Assembly (NCBI GenBank): GCA_012270975.1
Contig: JAAXHH010000141.1
Location: 407,089-471,088, forward strand
DNA: 64,000 bases
Direction of reading: 5' to 3'
From: Candidatus Latescibacterota bacterium
Lineage (GTDB): Bacteria; JAAXHH01
A program made the position numbers and the translations under genes. Numbering within the stretch: position 1 is the stretch's first letter; every line of letters begins with the position of its first letter. Below are positions 18,276 through 26,825 of the stretch, in pieces. The notes below the pieces were generated by a model. The model ran no database searches. It saw nothing but the letters and a program-made list of their open reading frames with translations, and was not told where the DNA came from.

Positions 18276-19004
18276 CTATTCTTGATTCACGATAATATCG
18301 ATTCGTTTTTCCGCGTTAGTCTGTACCCTGAATTCCACTCTTCTGGATTTTACTCTGTCTTCTCTGCCTTCACTGCCCTCTACAAACAGCAGTTGGCTTG
18401 AAGACAGACCGTTCGCGGTCAACACCCTTTTGATCCAATTTCTATCCTGTTGCTCAATCGAAGGCATTTGCAACACAAACTCTAGTACGCTTCGAGTCCT
18501 TCCCTGCGAAAGTTCCATATTCAGGATATAGGCTTCGTCAGGCCCTACTCCGGTAATCCACTCACTGGATGTATGGCCCTCTATTCTTATCTCCGTGATT
18601 TCGCCTTTAAATAGCTTTAAAACTTCCAGATAACGTGGAAAGAACTCGTTCAGAATATCCTGAAAATACGGACGTAGTTTGGCCTCGCCTTGCCCGAACA
18701 ACACATTCAACTGATTAGCCCTGAACTGAATTGAAAGTGTTGTATCGACCAGTTCAGCATTCCACTTTTCGAAGTCGTACTTGAATTCATTATTGAGGCT
18801 GTCTATCAATGCGGACTGCAACTGGTTATAAGTAAGGGCGATCTGTTCAATCTTGTCTTTTTCAGATCGGACATATAGCATGTAACTTATTGCAATAAAG
18901 AGAAATATCACCATCAGACCGGCCATCATGTCCGAGATCGAAATCCATGTCTCTTCGGTGTCTTTCTGGCTTGTCGGGGTCAGTTCCATGGTCAATGCAT
19001 CCAT
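18276..19004 (-). CDS. zorB: ZorB-like MotB/OmpA-domain stator protein
   Basis: Protein of 242 residues with the stator-unit B architecture: a short cytoplasmic start, one membrane helix (about 28-45) and a periplasmic OmpA-like peptidoglycan-binding domain. Asp25 in the SDMMAGLM context sits at the position of the proton-binding Asp of MotB. The OmpA domain is marked by IEGHTSS (141-147), LSQGRTRSV (165-173) and a final RRVEFRV strand. The start overlaps the upstream MotA-like gene's stop as TAATG. Absence of flagellar genes and the HNH neighbour favour ZorB over MotB; TolR/ExbD-type proteins lack this OmpA domain. Confidence 0.82.
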   Translation of the reverse strand: MDALTMELTPTSQKDTEETWISISDMMAGLMVIFLFIAISYMLYVRSEKDKIEQIALTYNQLQSALIDSLNNEFKYDFEKWNAELVDTTLSIQFRANQLNVLFGQGEAKLRPYFQDILNEFFPRYLEVLKLFKGEITEIRIEGHTSSEWITGVGPDEAYILNMELSQGRTRSVLEFVLQMPSIEQQDRNWIKRVLTANGLSSSQLLFVEGSEGREDRVKSRRVEFRVQTNAEKRIDIIVNQE

Positions 19005-20338
19005 TAACGATCGGGTGTTGAACGAGAATTACTCGGCAAGCCGTCTGCCAATCTCACAACCTCGCGGAGCCTTGATGTAAGGGGACCGTAATCCTCGACA
19101 AACTTGGTCGAGAGGCTTGCGAGTTGGTTACCCATCGAGTTGATCGACTCTGTAAGCGCATTCTCCAACGCCTTGTCCAATACACTGATTTGTTGAGCAA
19201 TCTGTCGTGTGCTTTCCGTGAAGACTCTCTCAGACTCCGCGGTCAGTTTGGTGTTCGTATCATTAATCAGTTTTTCAAACTGCTCGTGGGTCTTTTGTAC
19301 TAACTCATCGAATTGCGCGGCATGTCGATCAAGTACGCGTCGCTGGTTCTTTACATCTTCCTGAGAGCTGTTTATGGTATCCAACGCGGCTTCAGAAAAC
19401 TCGCTAGTCAGTTTATCAAGGCGTTCTTCGATAAGGGGAAAAGCGACACGGGCGTTCTCACTAAGTGAGTTGAACGCTTCCACCCGATCGTTCATTGAAA
19501 TCAACTGTTCCTGAAGCGTTTGAAGAACGGGTTCCAGGTGCTTTGCGGTGGCAACAAATACATCGGACTGCTCGGTGATTGTTTCCAATGATTGACGCGA
19601 TTTATCCATGCTCTCCATTGCGACTTCAATTACGCGAGCCAGGTCATTCATCTGTAACCGGTAATGATCCTGCCAGTCATTAACGCGGCCAATGGCTTCA
19701 TTCAGGTGCTTGAAGTTGTCCCCGAATTGCTCATTTATCTTCGTGTTAAAATCCCGCATGACTGATTCGAGTGCTTCTATCAAAGCGTTGGTATTGTCTT
19801 CGGCTACTTGATTTGAAAACGCCGTTATGGCCTGAACGACTTCATCCTGTTTATCTACGAAGCTCGTTCGAAGTTTTTGCAACTGAGTAAGCACAGTGCT
19901 TTCACCATCTCCGGTTAATGCAGCCTCCATTGATTTCATGGTCTCTTTGTTTTCATTCGTGGCGGTCTGTATTGCATTTAGGATATCCACCAAGGTTGTC
20001 TCCAAATCGTCGACTGTCGCTCCGACAACAGGCTGAGATTCATCCGAATCCGCTCTTTTCTTCATTTTGTACAATTCGGCCAGCTTTATGACAACTGACG
20101 CAAATATCCCGCAAATGGAAGTCAAGAACGCGAACATCAACCCGTCGAGTAATTCGGGTATGCTTTCGTCAGGATTAGCGGGGTTGAAATGCGCAAGTCC
20201 CCATGCTATTCCACAGAAAGTTCCAAGCACTCCGATCACAGTTACGAGGGAGGCCGTGGAGTTTACGTGTTTCCTGAAAACAAAGACCACCAGGATAATC
20301 GCGACGACGAATATGGATATTATCACATAAGTGCTCAT
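19004..20338 (-). CDS. zorA: ZorA-like MotA/TolQ-family stator with long helical tail
   Basis: Protein of 444 residues. Three membrane helices (about 3-22, 30-51, 65-90) contain the MotA/TolQ/ExbB-type signature GVLGTFCGIAWGL and the third-helix FLTSICGIFASVV. They are followed by roughly 340 residues of charged, heptad-rich sequence. That long cytoplasmic coiled tail is the feature separating ZorA from MotA (about 290 residues) and ExbB. In Zorya, ZorA5-ZorB2 is a proton-driven motor whose tail transmits the infection signal. A GGGAG ribosome binding site lies 9 nt before the ATG. One line of this gene (19621-19680) is 29/60 G+C, lower than adjoining genes. Confidence 0.82.
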   Translation of the reverse strand: MSTYVIISIFVVAIILVVFVFRKHVNSTASLVTVIGVLGTFCGIAWGLAHFNPANPDESIPELLDGLMFAFLTSICGIFASVVIKLAELYKMKKRADSDESQPVVGATVDDLETTLVDILNAIQTATNENKETMKSMEAALTGDGESTVLTQLQKLRTSFVDKQDEVVQAITAFSNQVAEDNTNALIEALESVMRDFNTKINEQFGDNFKHLNEAIGRVNDWQDHYRLQMNDLARVIEVAMESMDKSRQSLETITEQSDVFVATAKHLEPVLQTLQEQLISMNDRVEAFNSLSENARVAFPLIEERLDKLTSEFSEAALDTINSSQEDVKNQRRVLDRHAAQFDELVQKTHEQFEKLINDTNTKLTAESERVFTESTRQIAQQISVLDKALENALTESINSMGNQLASLSTKFVEDYGPLTSRLREVVRLADGLPSNSRSTPDR

Positions 20339-20392
20339 CCGGATTTACTCCCACGTTCCTTCATTGAGACTACATCGATAAACCGCTACATT

Positions 20393-21145
20393 CTACTCCG
20401 GCATGAAAAACTCGTACCGGTCCGGGTCGCCGTAGCCGTCGACCCAGGTTTCCTTCAATCCCTGGTTCTCCACGGCGGCCTTTACGATGAGCTTATTGAA
20501 CTGGCTTACGTTCTCCGAACCCATGTAGGTCTCCACGGGCATCCAGAAACACTCTTCAATTTCCGTGGCCTGCATCTCGATGATCTGGTGGAGGGGCTTC
20601 AGGCGACAGACGAAGTAAATATCGGACTTGTCGTAGCGGTAACCGTGCCAGTGCCGGAAACAGACCAGGCCATCGAAGCGGGTCGGCACACCCGTTTCCT
20701 CGAATACTTCGCGGACGACGCCTTCGGCCAGGTGCTCCTCCGGCTGCAGCGCTCCGCCGGGCAGCTTGTAGTACGGCGCGCGGCCCCCGCGAAACCGTTC
20801 ACAGACCACCAGCAGTTCGTTCTTCTCGTTGATCACCACGCCGCCGGCGCCGATGTAATGGGTCGCGTAGAGCGGTACGAAGGCGCCTTCGGCCAGGCGA
20901 AGCGTCAGCATCAGGTAGTCGGTGGTACTGTGGTGAAATACACTTCCCGCGTCCACCAGGGCGGGAATGAGAAAGGCACGGGTCAGGGGGACTTTAAACC
21001 AGGCGACCTGCAGTCCCTCTTCCTTCCAGGATCGGATCGAATGGTCGAGGCGCCCCTTGAAGCCGTCGGCCGTATCCGGCAGGGCGTCCGAACCGACTTC
21101 CACGCCGTGGAAACGGTTGCGCTCCCCCTCGATCATCTTTGACAT
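20393..21145 (-). CDS. Nudix hydrolase with N-terminal pre-Nudix domain (NUDT6/plant-type)
   Basis: Protein of 250 residues. The Nudix box is complete (residues 131-153: G-x5-E-x7-REVFEETGV). The preceding 95 residues, with WFKVPLTRAFLIPALVDAG and HHSTTDYLML, resemble the pre-Nudix domain of NUDT6 and plant Nudix proteins rather than MutT. Substrates of this branch include NADH and ADP-ribose type dinucleotides, so a housekeeping nucleotide-cleaning role is likely. It lies 31 nt after pepF and 54 nt before the Zorya genes. Its codon use matches the high-GC neighbours, so I do not count it as part of the defence cassette. Confidence 0.85.
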   Translation of the reverse strand: MSKMIEGERNRFHGVEVGSDALPDTADGFKGRLDHSIRSWKEEGLQVAWFKVPLTRAFLIPALVDAGSVFHHSTTDYLMLTLRLAEGAFVPLYATHYIGAGGVVINEKNELLVVCERFRGGRAPYYKLPGGALQPEEHLAEGVVREVFEETGVPTRFDGLVCFRHWHGYRYDKSDIYFVCRLKPLHQIIEMQATEIEECFWMPVETYMGSENVSQFNKLIVKAAVENQGLKETWVDGYGDPDRYEFFMPE

Positions 21146-21176
21146 ACACTACAGCCCTTTCACTCCGGTGATCCTG

Positions 21177-22979
21177 TTAGTTCAACACGGCCCGGCTTGC
21201 GTCCACGCTGGCTTTGAGCTGGTCGAGCACACCTTCCAAGCCCCGTATGGCATCCGACCAGAACCCGGGTTCCGTAAGTTCGAGGCCGATGGTTTGCCGC
21301 ACCACGTTTTCTGCCGTATCGCTGCCGGTCAACTTCAGGTACTGCTCGTATCTCGGCAGGAAATCCGGACCTTCCTTCTCGTACTGGGCGAAGAGACCCC
21401 GGCTGAGCAGGTAGCCGAAGGTATAGGGGAAATTGTAGAATGTGGTGTCCGTGATGTAGAAATGGAGCTTCGACGCCCAGAAGTAGGGATCGCCGCCCTC
21501 GGGATCCAGCACGTCCCCCAGCACGCGGCGCTGGGTTTCGACCATCAGCTCCTTCAGCCTGCTCACGCCGACCTCGCCGTCCGCCCGTTCCTCATGGAAG
21601 GCCTTTTCAAATTCGAAGCGCACCGGGATGTCCAGCAGGTAGGTCGCACCATCGCTGGCCTCCAGGTTCAACAGGAAAGCCCTGGTTTCGGCGCTGACGC
21701 CCGGTTCCTCCAGCAGGCCCCGCATGAGCAGCATCTCGCCGAAAGTGGAAGCGGATTCGGCCAGGGTCATGGGGTAGGCTCGGTTCAGCGTGCGTTCCCC
21801 CCGCATCAAATGGCCGTGAAACGCGTGTCCCAGCTCGTGGGCCAGGGTCAACACGTCGCCCATGTTGGCGTTGTACGTCATGTAGACCCGGGACTCTTTC
21901 GTCAGGGGAGATCCCGTGCAGAAGGCGCCGGGACGCTTGCCCGGCCGGGGCGACCAGTCGATCCAGCTCAGCTCGCAGGCCTCGTTCGTGTAGTCCGCCA
22001 GGGCGGGATATCCGGCCGCAAAGGCGCGATGCACCAGTGCCCTGGCATCTTCCCAGGAAGGTTCGTCCTGGTTCTCCACGGTCAGGGGCGCCGAGAGGTC
22101 GTACCATCCCAGTGTATCGCCGCCCATGAGGCGCGCCTTGTAAGCCAGGATGCCGCGGGCAACTTCGATTTCCGCGAACACCGCTTCAAACATGGCGTCC
22201 AGCGTTTCGCGTGAAATTGCCGCCTGGAACAGTGCCTTATCCAGGTAATGGTCCATGCCGCGATGACGGTACAGGGTCAACCGCGTGCCACCGATGGCGT
22301 TCAACGCGGCGGCCGGCACGGTCTCGATCGATGCCCAAGCTTTGTTGCCCCCCTCGAAAGCTGCGCGGCGCACCTGCCGGTCCGGATGTTCCATCAAGGC
22401 TCGGCGCTGCGACATGGGCACCTGCTCCCGCCGACCGTCCGGATAGGCCATCTCGAAGGTCAGCTTGCCCGAGATCCTATCGTATAGCCGTCCCCAGGCC
22501 TCGATCCCGTCCACGCCCAGGTCCGACGCCAGGTGTTCCTCCACCGAGGACATGGTATGCCTGGACTGTTCCCTGATCCGAGTGATTCGGTACCGGGCGT
22601 CCCGGAGGGCGGGGCGGGAGGTGAAAGCGTCGAAAACCTCTTCGGGCGGGGACTTGAATCCCCGCTGCAGTTCCACGAGGATCTTGGACATCTGGGCGTC
22701 CAGCAGGCTTAATGCACCTTCCTCCGCGGCGAAATCCTCGTTGTTCGCGTCCGCCGAGGTGATACACGAAACATAAGAACCCAGGTGTCGCAAACGGGTG
22801 ACGGCGTCTTCGAATGCGAGCACGATCCGCTCCCAAGCATCCTGGTTGTCGGGGTTCAAATCCGCCGTGTCCGAGGCATCGGACTGCAAAGTGTCCAGGT
22901 CGTCCCGGAGGCCGGCCTTGAAACGGCGCATTTCCGGTCCGTCGAAAGCAGGAAAGTAAGAAGACAGATCCCAATCCAT
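21177..22979 (-). CDS. pepF: Oligoendopeptidase F (peptidase M3 family)
   Basis: Zinc metallopeptidase of 600 residues, the usual length for PepF. The thermolysin-like HELGH motif (LTLAHELGHAFHGHLM, near residue 380) supplies two zinc His and the catalytic Glu; the third ligand is the Glu in MTLAESASTFGE about 25 residues later. The N-terminal half is the long helical domain that encloses the active site and limits substrates to short peptides. It is cytoplasmic, with no signal peptide. It follows the D-aminoacylase gene by 21 nt on the same strand, consistent with a peptide-degradation operon. Confidence 0.92.
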   Translation of the reverse strand: MDWDLSSYFPAFDGPEMRRFKAGLRDDLDTLQSDASDTADLNPDNQDAWERIVLAFEDAVTRLRHLGSYVSCITSADANNEDFAAEEGALSLLDAQMSKILVELQRGFKSPPEEVFDAFTSRPALRDARYRITRIREQSRHTMSSVEEHLASDLGVDGIEAWGRLYDRISGKLTFEMAYPDGRREQVPMSQRRALMEHPDRQVRRAAFEGGNKAWASIETVPAAALNAIGGTRLTLYRHRGMDHYLDKALFQAAISRETLDAMFEAVFAEIEVARGILAYKARLMGGDTLGWYDLSAPLTVENQDEPSWEDARALVHRAFAAGYPALADYTNEACELSWIDWSPRPGKRPGAFCTGSPLTKESRVYMTYNANMGDVLTLAHELGHAFHGHLMRGERTLNRAYPMTLAESASTFGEMLLMRGLLEEPGVSAETRAFLLNLEASDGATYLLDIPVRFEFEKAFHEERADGEVGVSRLKELMVETQRRVLGDVLDPEGGDPYFWASKLHFYITDTTFYNFPYTFGYLLSRGLFAQYEKEGPDFLPRYEQYLKLTGSDTAENVVRQTIGLELTEPGFWSDAIRGLEGVLDQLKASVDASRAVLN

Positions 22980-23000
22980 GTATCTACAGCACGTCCCTTC

Positions 23001-24545
23001 TTATCCTCTGCTCAGGACCTGGCCCGGGCGGTGTTCCGTGGGCTCGTGGTTTTCGATGACCGGCATGCCGTTGACGAAGACGTGGGGAATACCGTCAGGA
23101 GGCTGAATCGGCGCTTCGAAGGTAGCCCGGTCGGCTACGGTCTGCGGATCGAAGACGACCACGTCCGCGGGAGCGCCTTCGCGCAGAACGCCCCGGTCTT
23201 TCAGCCTGTAGCGTTCCGCCGGAAAGCCACTCATCTTGTAGACGGCCTCTTCCAGGGAAAGCAGACCTCGTTCACGGACGAATTTACGGAGCATCTGCGC
23301 GAAACACCCCTGTCCACGGGGATGGGGATGGGTGCAGTCATAGACGCCGTCGCTGGCGACCATCATGAGGGGGTGGGGCGCCGTCCGGTTCAGCACGGCG
23401 TCGACTTCCGCTTCCGGCAGCGGCCAGAACATGATAAACGCCTGGATGCCGTCTTCATCGAGCACGAGGTCGTAGGCGAACTCCTCGTTGGACTTGTTCA
23501 CGCTCCGCGCGGCCTCGCCGAGGGTCATCCCGGCGAATCTACCGGAGCGCGTATAGCCGATGTACTGGCGATCCGCCAGATTCGTCGATTCCAGATGCTC
23601 CAGGGCCTTTTGGCGGGTATCCGGCTGGCGCAATCGCTCGAGGACTTCCTCTGGACTGCCCGTCTGGACCCACATGGGCAACTGCATCGTGATGTGGGTC
23701 ATGCCGGCCGGATAGAGATAGGATTCGAAGGTGATGTCCACCCCGTCCTTCACGGCCTGATCCAGGATCGGACCCGTCATGCCGTCGACGCGCTCGTGGG
23801 ACACGTGTACGGGAATGCCGCTGGCCCGGTGGAGGTCGATGATTTCCTGCCAGGCCCGATCCCGTCCCAGAATCTGGTACCTCAGGTGGGCGGCGTAGAT
23901 CCCGTCGTACTCCAGGGCCACCTTGCAAAGCGCGACCAGCTCCTCGAAGGGCGCATTGGCGCTGGGCTGGTAGTCCAGTCCCAGGCACAGGCAGCCGGCG
24001 CCGGCTTCCATCCAGGCACGGGTCTCCGCTTCCATGACTTTCAACTGGTTCGGCGTGGGTGCCCCCGGGTCCCAGCCCATGGCCTTGACGCGAACGGCGC
24101 AGTGCGGCACCTGGGGATACACATTGGCGGGTGAGCGGCCCGGGAAGAGGTCCAGGTAGGACTCGATGGTGGGCCAGTTGACCGGCTCCAGGGGCTCGCC
24201 GTAGGCAAACTGCGTGTAGTGCCAGAGGGGCAAGGCTTCTTCGGGCGACAGGCCCGCCCAGCCGAATCCGTCCGGCGCCAGCAGTTGCGTTGTTACACCC
24301 TGACGGATGCCGCCCATCTGGTCCCGGCCGCCGAGCAGGGAATTCTCGGAGTGAACGTGGACATCGATGAAGCCGGGGCAGACGATATGGCCGCGGGCAT
24401 CTATCGTCCGGGCCGTCTCAGCGTCCGACAGGTCTCCGATCCCCGCAACGCGGCTGTCCCGCAACCCCACGTCCGCACGGTACCGGTTCGTCTTCCCGGT
24501 ACCATCAATCACCTCGCCGCCGCGAATGACGACATCGAAGGCCAT
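23001..24545 (-). CDS. N-acyl-D-amino-acid deacylase / D-aminoacylase family amidohydrolase
   Basis: Amidohydrolase superfamily enzyme of 514 residues. The metal motif HxH is in CPGFIDVHVHSEN (near 60-70), preceded by IDARGHIVCPGF. The C-terminal barrel closes with SDGVYD (metal Asp) and the small beta-sandwich ends in ADVVVFDP and VFVNGMPV, all typical of D-aminoacylase/dihydroorotase-like proteins. The expected reaction is hydrolysis of an N-acyl-D-amino acid. A GGAGGAATGA ribosome binding site precedes the ATG. It starts 12 nt after the SMP-30 gene. Other family members are hydantoinase-like, so the substrate is open. Confidence 0.85.
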   Translation of the reverse strand: MAFDVVIRGGEVIDGTGKTNRYRADVGLRDSRVAGIGDLSDAETARTIDARGHIVCPGFIDVHVHSENSLLGGRDQMGGIRQGVTTQLLAPDGFGWAGLSPEEALPLWHYTQFAYGEPLEPVNWPTIESYLDLFPGRSPANVYPQVPHCAVRVKAMGWDPGAPTPNQLKVMEAETRAWMEAGAGCLCLGLDYQPSANAPFEELVALCKVALEYDGIYAAHLRYQILGRDRAWQEIIDLHRASGIPVHVSHERVDGMTGPILDQAVKDGVDITFESYLYPAGMTHITMQLPMWVQTGSPEEVLERLRQPDTRQKALEHLESTNLADRQYIGYTRSGRFAGMTLGEAARSVNKSNEEFAYDLVLDEDGIQAFIMFWPLPEAEVDAVLNRTAPHPLMMVASDGVYDCTHPHPRGQGCFAQMLRKFVRERGLLSLEEAVYKMSGFPAERYRLKDRGVLREGAPADVVVFDPQTVADRATFEAPIQPPDGIPHVFVNGMPVIENHEPTEHRPGQVLSRG

Positions 24546-24557
24546 TCATTCCTCCAG

Positions 24558-25472
24558 TCATGGTTTGTCCGGCCACGGGAAGCGGGCCTTGTATTCGGGC
24601 TTGCCCTGTATGTCCTGCCGCACGCGGAACAGGCCTCCACCGCGGTAATGCTCGCCGTATGCCTGCCAGTCGTAGTCCTTCGGATCAAGGGGCGAACCGG
24701 GTTCCAGCGACGTTCCGGCGGTCGTCACGTAAATGTCCGTCAGGTCCGCACCGCCAAACATGACGCTCGAAGTCTGTATCGCCGGCAACGCGATGCGGCG
24801 CTCCTCCACGCCGTCGGGGTCGAACCGGACGATGCATCCGTCGAACCAGACGGCCGTCCAGACGAATCCCTCGGCGTCCACCGTCATCCCGTCCGGAACC
24901 CCCGCGGTATCGGGCAGCGTGACGAAATCGCGCCGGTTGGATACGGAACCGGTCGCCCGGTCGTAATCATAGGCGTAGATCGTCCGCTCGGCGGAATCGG
25001 TGTAGTACATGATCGTTTCGTCCGGCGAGTAGCCCATGCCGTTGCTGCATCCGATCCCTTCTTCGATGACTTCCACGCTGCCATCGGGATCGAAACGGTA
25101 CAATTTGCCCAGACCTCCGTCGATCAGGGAGCCGGCGAACATCCGCCCGCCGGGATCTGCCGTCACGTCGTTGAAGCGCAGCGGCTCTCCTTCATGCGTC
25201 TCGTCAAATATGCGCACCCACTCGTCGTCCGACTTCCATAGCACGACCCCGTCCCAGATGCAGGCGACAAGGCCTCCGAATTCGTTGAAGGCGAACCCAC
25301 CGACGTTGAATCCGTCGTGCACCTGGCGGTTCTGATTCGTGGCCGGGTCATAGGTGAAAAACCGGCCGGTCCGGATGTCTGTCCAGATCAGCGTTCCGCT
25401 GTCCGGGTCCCAGACCGGTCCCTCGCCCACCATCGCCTCGACTTCCGCGATCTTCTCAATGGTCGCCAACAT
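24558..25472 (-). CDS. SMP-30/gluconolactonase/LRE family lactonase
   Basis: Six-bladed beta-propeller lactonase of 304 residues. The start is ATG 25472, supported by GGAG 7 nt upstream; the longer frame adds 17 residues without a ribosome binding site. Calcium-ligand and family landmarks are EGPVWDPDSGTLIWTDI at the N-terminus, NDVTADPGGRMFAGS (Asn, Asp), SNGMGYSPDETIMYYTDS, and PDGMTVDAEGFVW. The family hydrolyses sugar lactones such as glucono- or arabino-lactone to sugar acids, which could feed the nearby acid dehydratases. First gene of the minus-strand run; it has its own promoter. Confidence 0.88.
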   Translation of the reverse strand: MLATIEKIAEVEAMVGEGPVWDPDSGTLIWTDIRTGRFFTYDPATNQNRQVHDGFNVGGFAFNEFGGLVACIWDGVVLWKSDDEWVRIFDETHEGEPLRFNDVTADPGGRMFAGSLIDGGLGKLYRFDPDGSVEVIEEGIGCSNGMGYSPDETIMYYTDSAERTIYAYDYDRATGSVSNRRDFVTLPDTAGVPDGMTVDAEGFVWTAVWFDGCIVRFDPDGVEERRIALPAIQTSSVMFGGADLTDIYVTTAGTSLEPGSPLDPKDYDWQAYGEHYRGGGLFRVRQDIQGKPEYKARFPWPDKP

Positions 25473-25579
25473 GGCATAGCTCCGGTTGCCCAATCGTGGT
25501 GCCAATAACTGATTTTGGCTCAAACAGTATGGTATTCAAGCGGTACCGCCGAGGGAGGACGGTTCGGCGGGATTGCAAG

Positions 25580-25608
25580 TATATATATCAAAAGAGGGCA
25601 CGGGTCAA
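25580..25608 (-). promoter_or_regulatory. Promoter of the SMP-30 lactonase gene
   Basis: On the minus strand TTGACC (25608-25603), 17 nt, then TATATA (25585-25580). It gives a leader of about 100 nt before ATG 25472. Confidence 0.5.
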
Positions 25609-25681
25609 GGCGGGACATGGGTGAATATCGTGAGCGGCTGACACGGGATTACCGGAATGCGTGCGGCGGGACCGCCTGGGC

Positions 25682-25711
25682 TTGCATCCCCGGTACTAAA
25701 AGGTATATATT
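25682..25711 (+). promoter_or_regulatory. Promoter upstream of the oxidoreductase-like gene and helicase fusion
   Basis: TTGCAT (25682-25687) is followed by TATATA (25704-25709, 16-nt spacer) or TATATT (25706-25711, 18-nt spacer). It lies about 75 nt before the gene and may drive the helicase fusion as well, because that gene follows after only 27 nt. Confidence 0.45.
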
Positions 25712-25790
25712 GGCCTGACCTAAACTGTTTAAAGAGCAAGACATTAGCCTTAATTATGGGATGATTCTCGGAGTCAGGGACTCAGAAGCT

Positions 25791-26798
25791 ATGAAAACAT
25801 ACCTGGAAGGCTGCGGCGTACCCACGACACGGATCGGCCAGGCCGAGGTGCCCAAACTGATCATGGGAATCCATCCCTACGATGGCTGTTCCTATCAGAA
25901 TAAGGCACGGGATGCCGAGAATTACCGTGTCTTCAGCCGCGTCCAATCAGTAGCCGACGTGCTGCGATATGCCGTGGAAGAAGGCGGCATCACGGCCGTC
26001 CAGGTAGACCACATGCTGCCCGAGCTCGACCGGCTGCACCTGCAGGCCATCTGGGAAACCGAGCAACAGACCGGCACCAGATTGGGCATGGTGGCCTATA
26101 TCCTGATCCCGGTTACGCTGGACGGCGAAATCGTCTCGTACTCGGACCGAGCGCATTCGACCTTCTACGGCTGCAACGAAGCTCTTGCTGGCCAAGCCTT
26201 CCGCGATCACTTCCACCGCGACGACATCATCCGCTACAACCTGGGCGATACCTTCGACGGCATCGTCACCCCAGAGATCGTTCCGCCCTACGCGGAAGAA
26301 GACGCCGCCCGATTCGAGATCGACTACGGTGTCCTGGAGCAATACCTGGGTTTCTTCGCCGGGTGCGATATCCTCGTCGCCGACCCGGGCGCCGAAATCG
26401 ACCTGCTTGCAATGACGGGACGCTTTGACTTGATTCGGGAGTACCTGGGCTTTCTGCGTCAACGGTTCGACACCGTGATCACGAGCGTCCACCACGCCGG
26501 GGTAACCCTGCCGCTGCTAGAGGCCGAAAACATCCCGGTCGACGGCTACCTGACCACCGTCAACGCCCCGGGTACCTTCATGTTTCCCACACGCGACGTG
26601 GCCATTGACGCCATCAGGCAGGCCAGCAAGCCCGTCATCGCCATCAAGCCCATGGCCGGTGGCCGCTACCTCGGACACAAGGCGTTCGAGTACGTGTTCA
26701 ACGAGATCGGCGTGTCGGCTTCGATGTTCGGGATGGGGACCCTGGACCAGGTCCGCGAGACCACGCAGGCCGCCCGCGAAGTGCTGGGCGCTGCCTGA
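25791..26798 (+). CDS. Uncharacterised TIM-barrel protein, aldo/keto reductase-like
   Basis: Protein of 335 residues from ATG 25791 (345 if ATG 25761 is used; neither has a good ribosome binding site). It has the alternating strand-helix pattern of a TIM barrel. The end, with VIAIKPMAGGR and FGMGTLDQVRETTQAA, is like the closing strands and NAD(P)-loop of aldo/keto reductases. The classical AKR Tyr-Lys-His-Asp tetrad is not obvious, so it may be a non-reductase relative. A repeated theme of Asp and His residues (HFHRDDI, SVHHAG) suggests a metal site, but this is speculation. I cannot assign a function. The helicase fusion gene follows 27 nt later. Confidence 0.65.
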   Translation: MKTYLEGCGVPTTRIGQAEVPKLIMGIHPYDGCSYQNKARDAENYRVFSRVQSVADVLRYAVEEGGITAVQVDHMLPELDRLHLQAIWETEQQTGTRLGMVAYILIPVTLDGEIVSYSDRAHSTFYGCNEALAGQAFRDHFHRDDIIRYNLGDTFDGIVTPEIVPPYAEEDAARFEIDYGVLEQYLGFFAGCDILVADPGAEIDLLAMTGRFDLIREYLGFLRQRFDTVITSVHHAGVTLPLLEAENIPVDGYLTTVNAPGTFMFPTRDVAIDAIRQASKPVIAIKPMAGGRYLGHKAFEYVFNEIGVSASMFGMGTLDQVRETTQAAREVLGAA

Positions 26799-26825
26799 GC
26801 TGAACTCTTGCATATCACATCGAAT

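Larger units (their letters stand above)
25473..25790. other. Divergent intergenic region, about 320 nt, no gene
   Basis: This gap separates the SMP-30 lactonase (minus) and the oxidoreductase-like gene (plus). It holds the two facing-away promoters listed separately. A 67-codon plus-strand open frame at 25515-25718 has no ribosome binding site, reads through both promoters and has no recognisable composition, so I treat it as chance. Confidence 0.6.

Noticed and set aside
18276-20338. Flagellar motor MotA-MotB genes
   Set aside because: The MotA-like protein has a long coiled tail, the next gene is an HNH nuclease and no flagellar genes are present; Zorya fits better.
25515-25718. 67-codon plus-strand frame in the divergent gap
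   Set aside because: It lies over two promoters, has no ribosome binding site and shows no recognisable protein.
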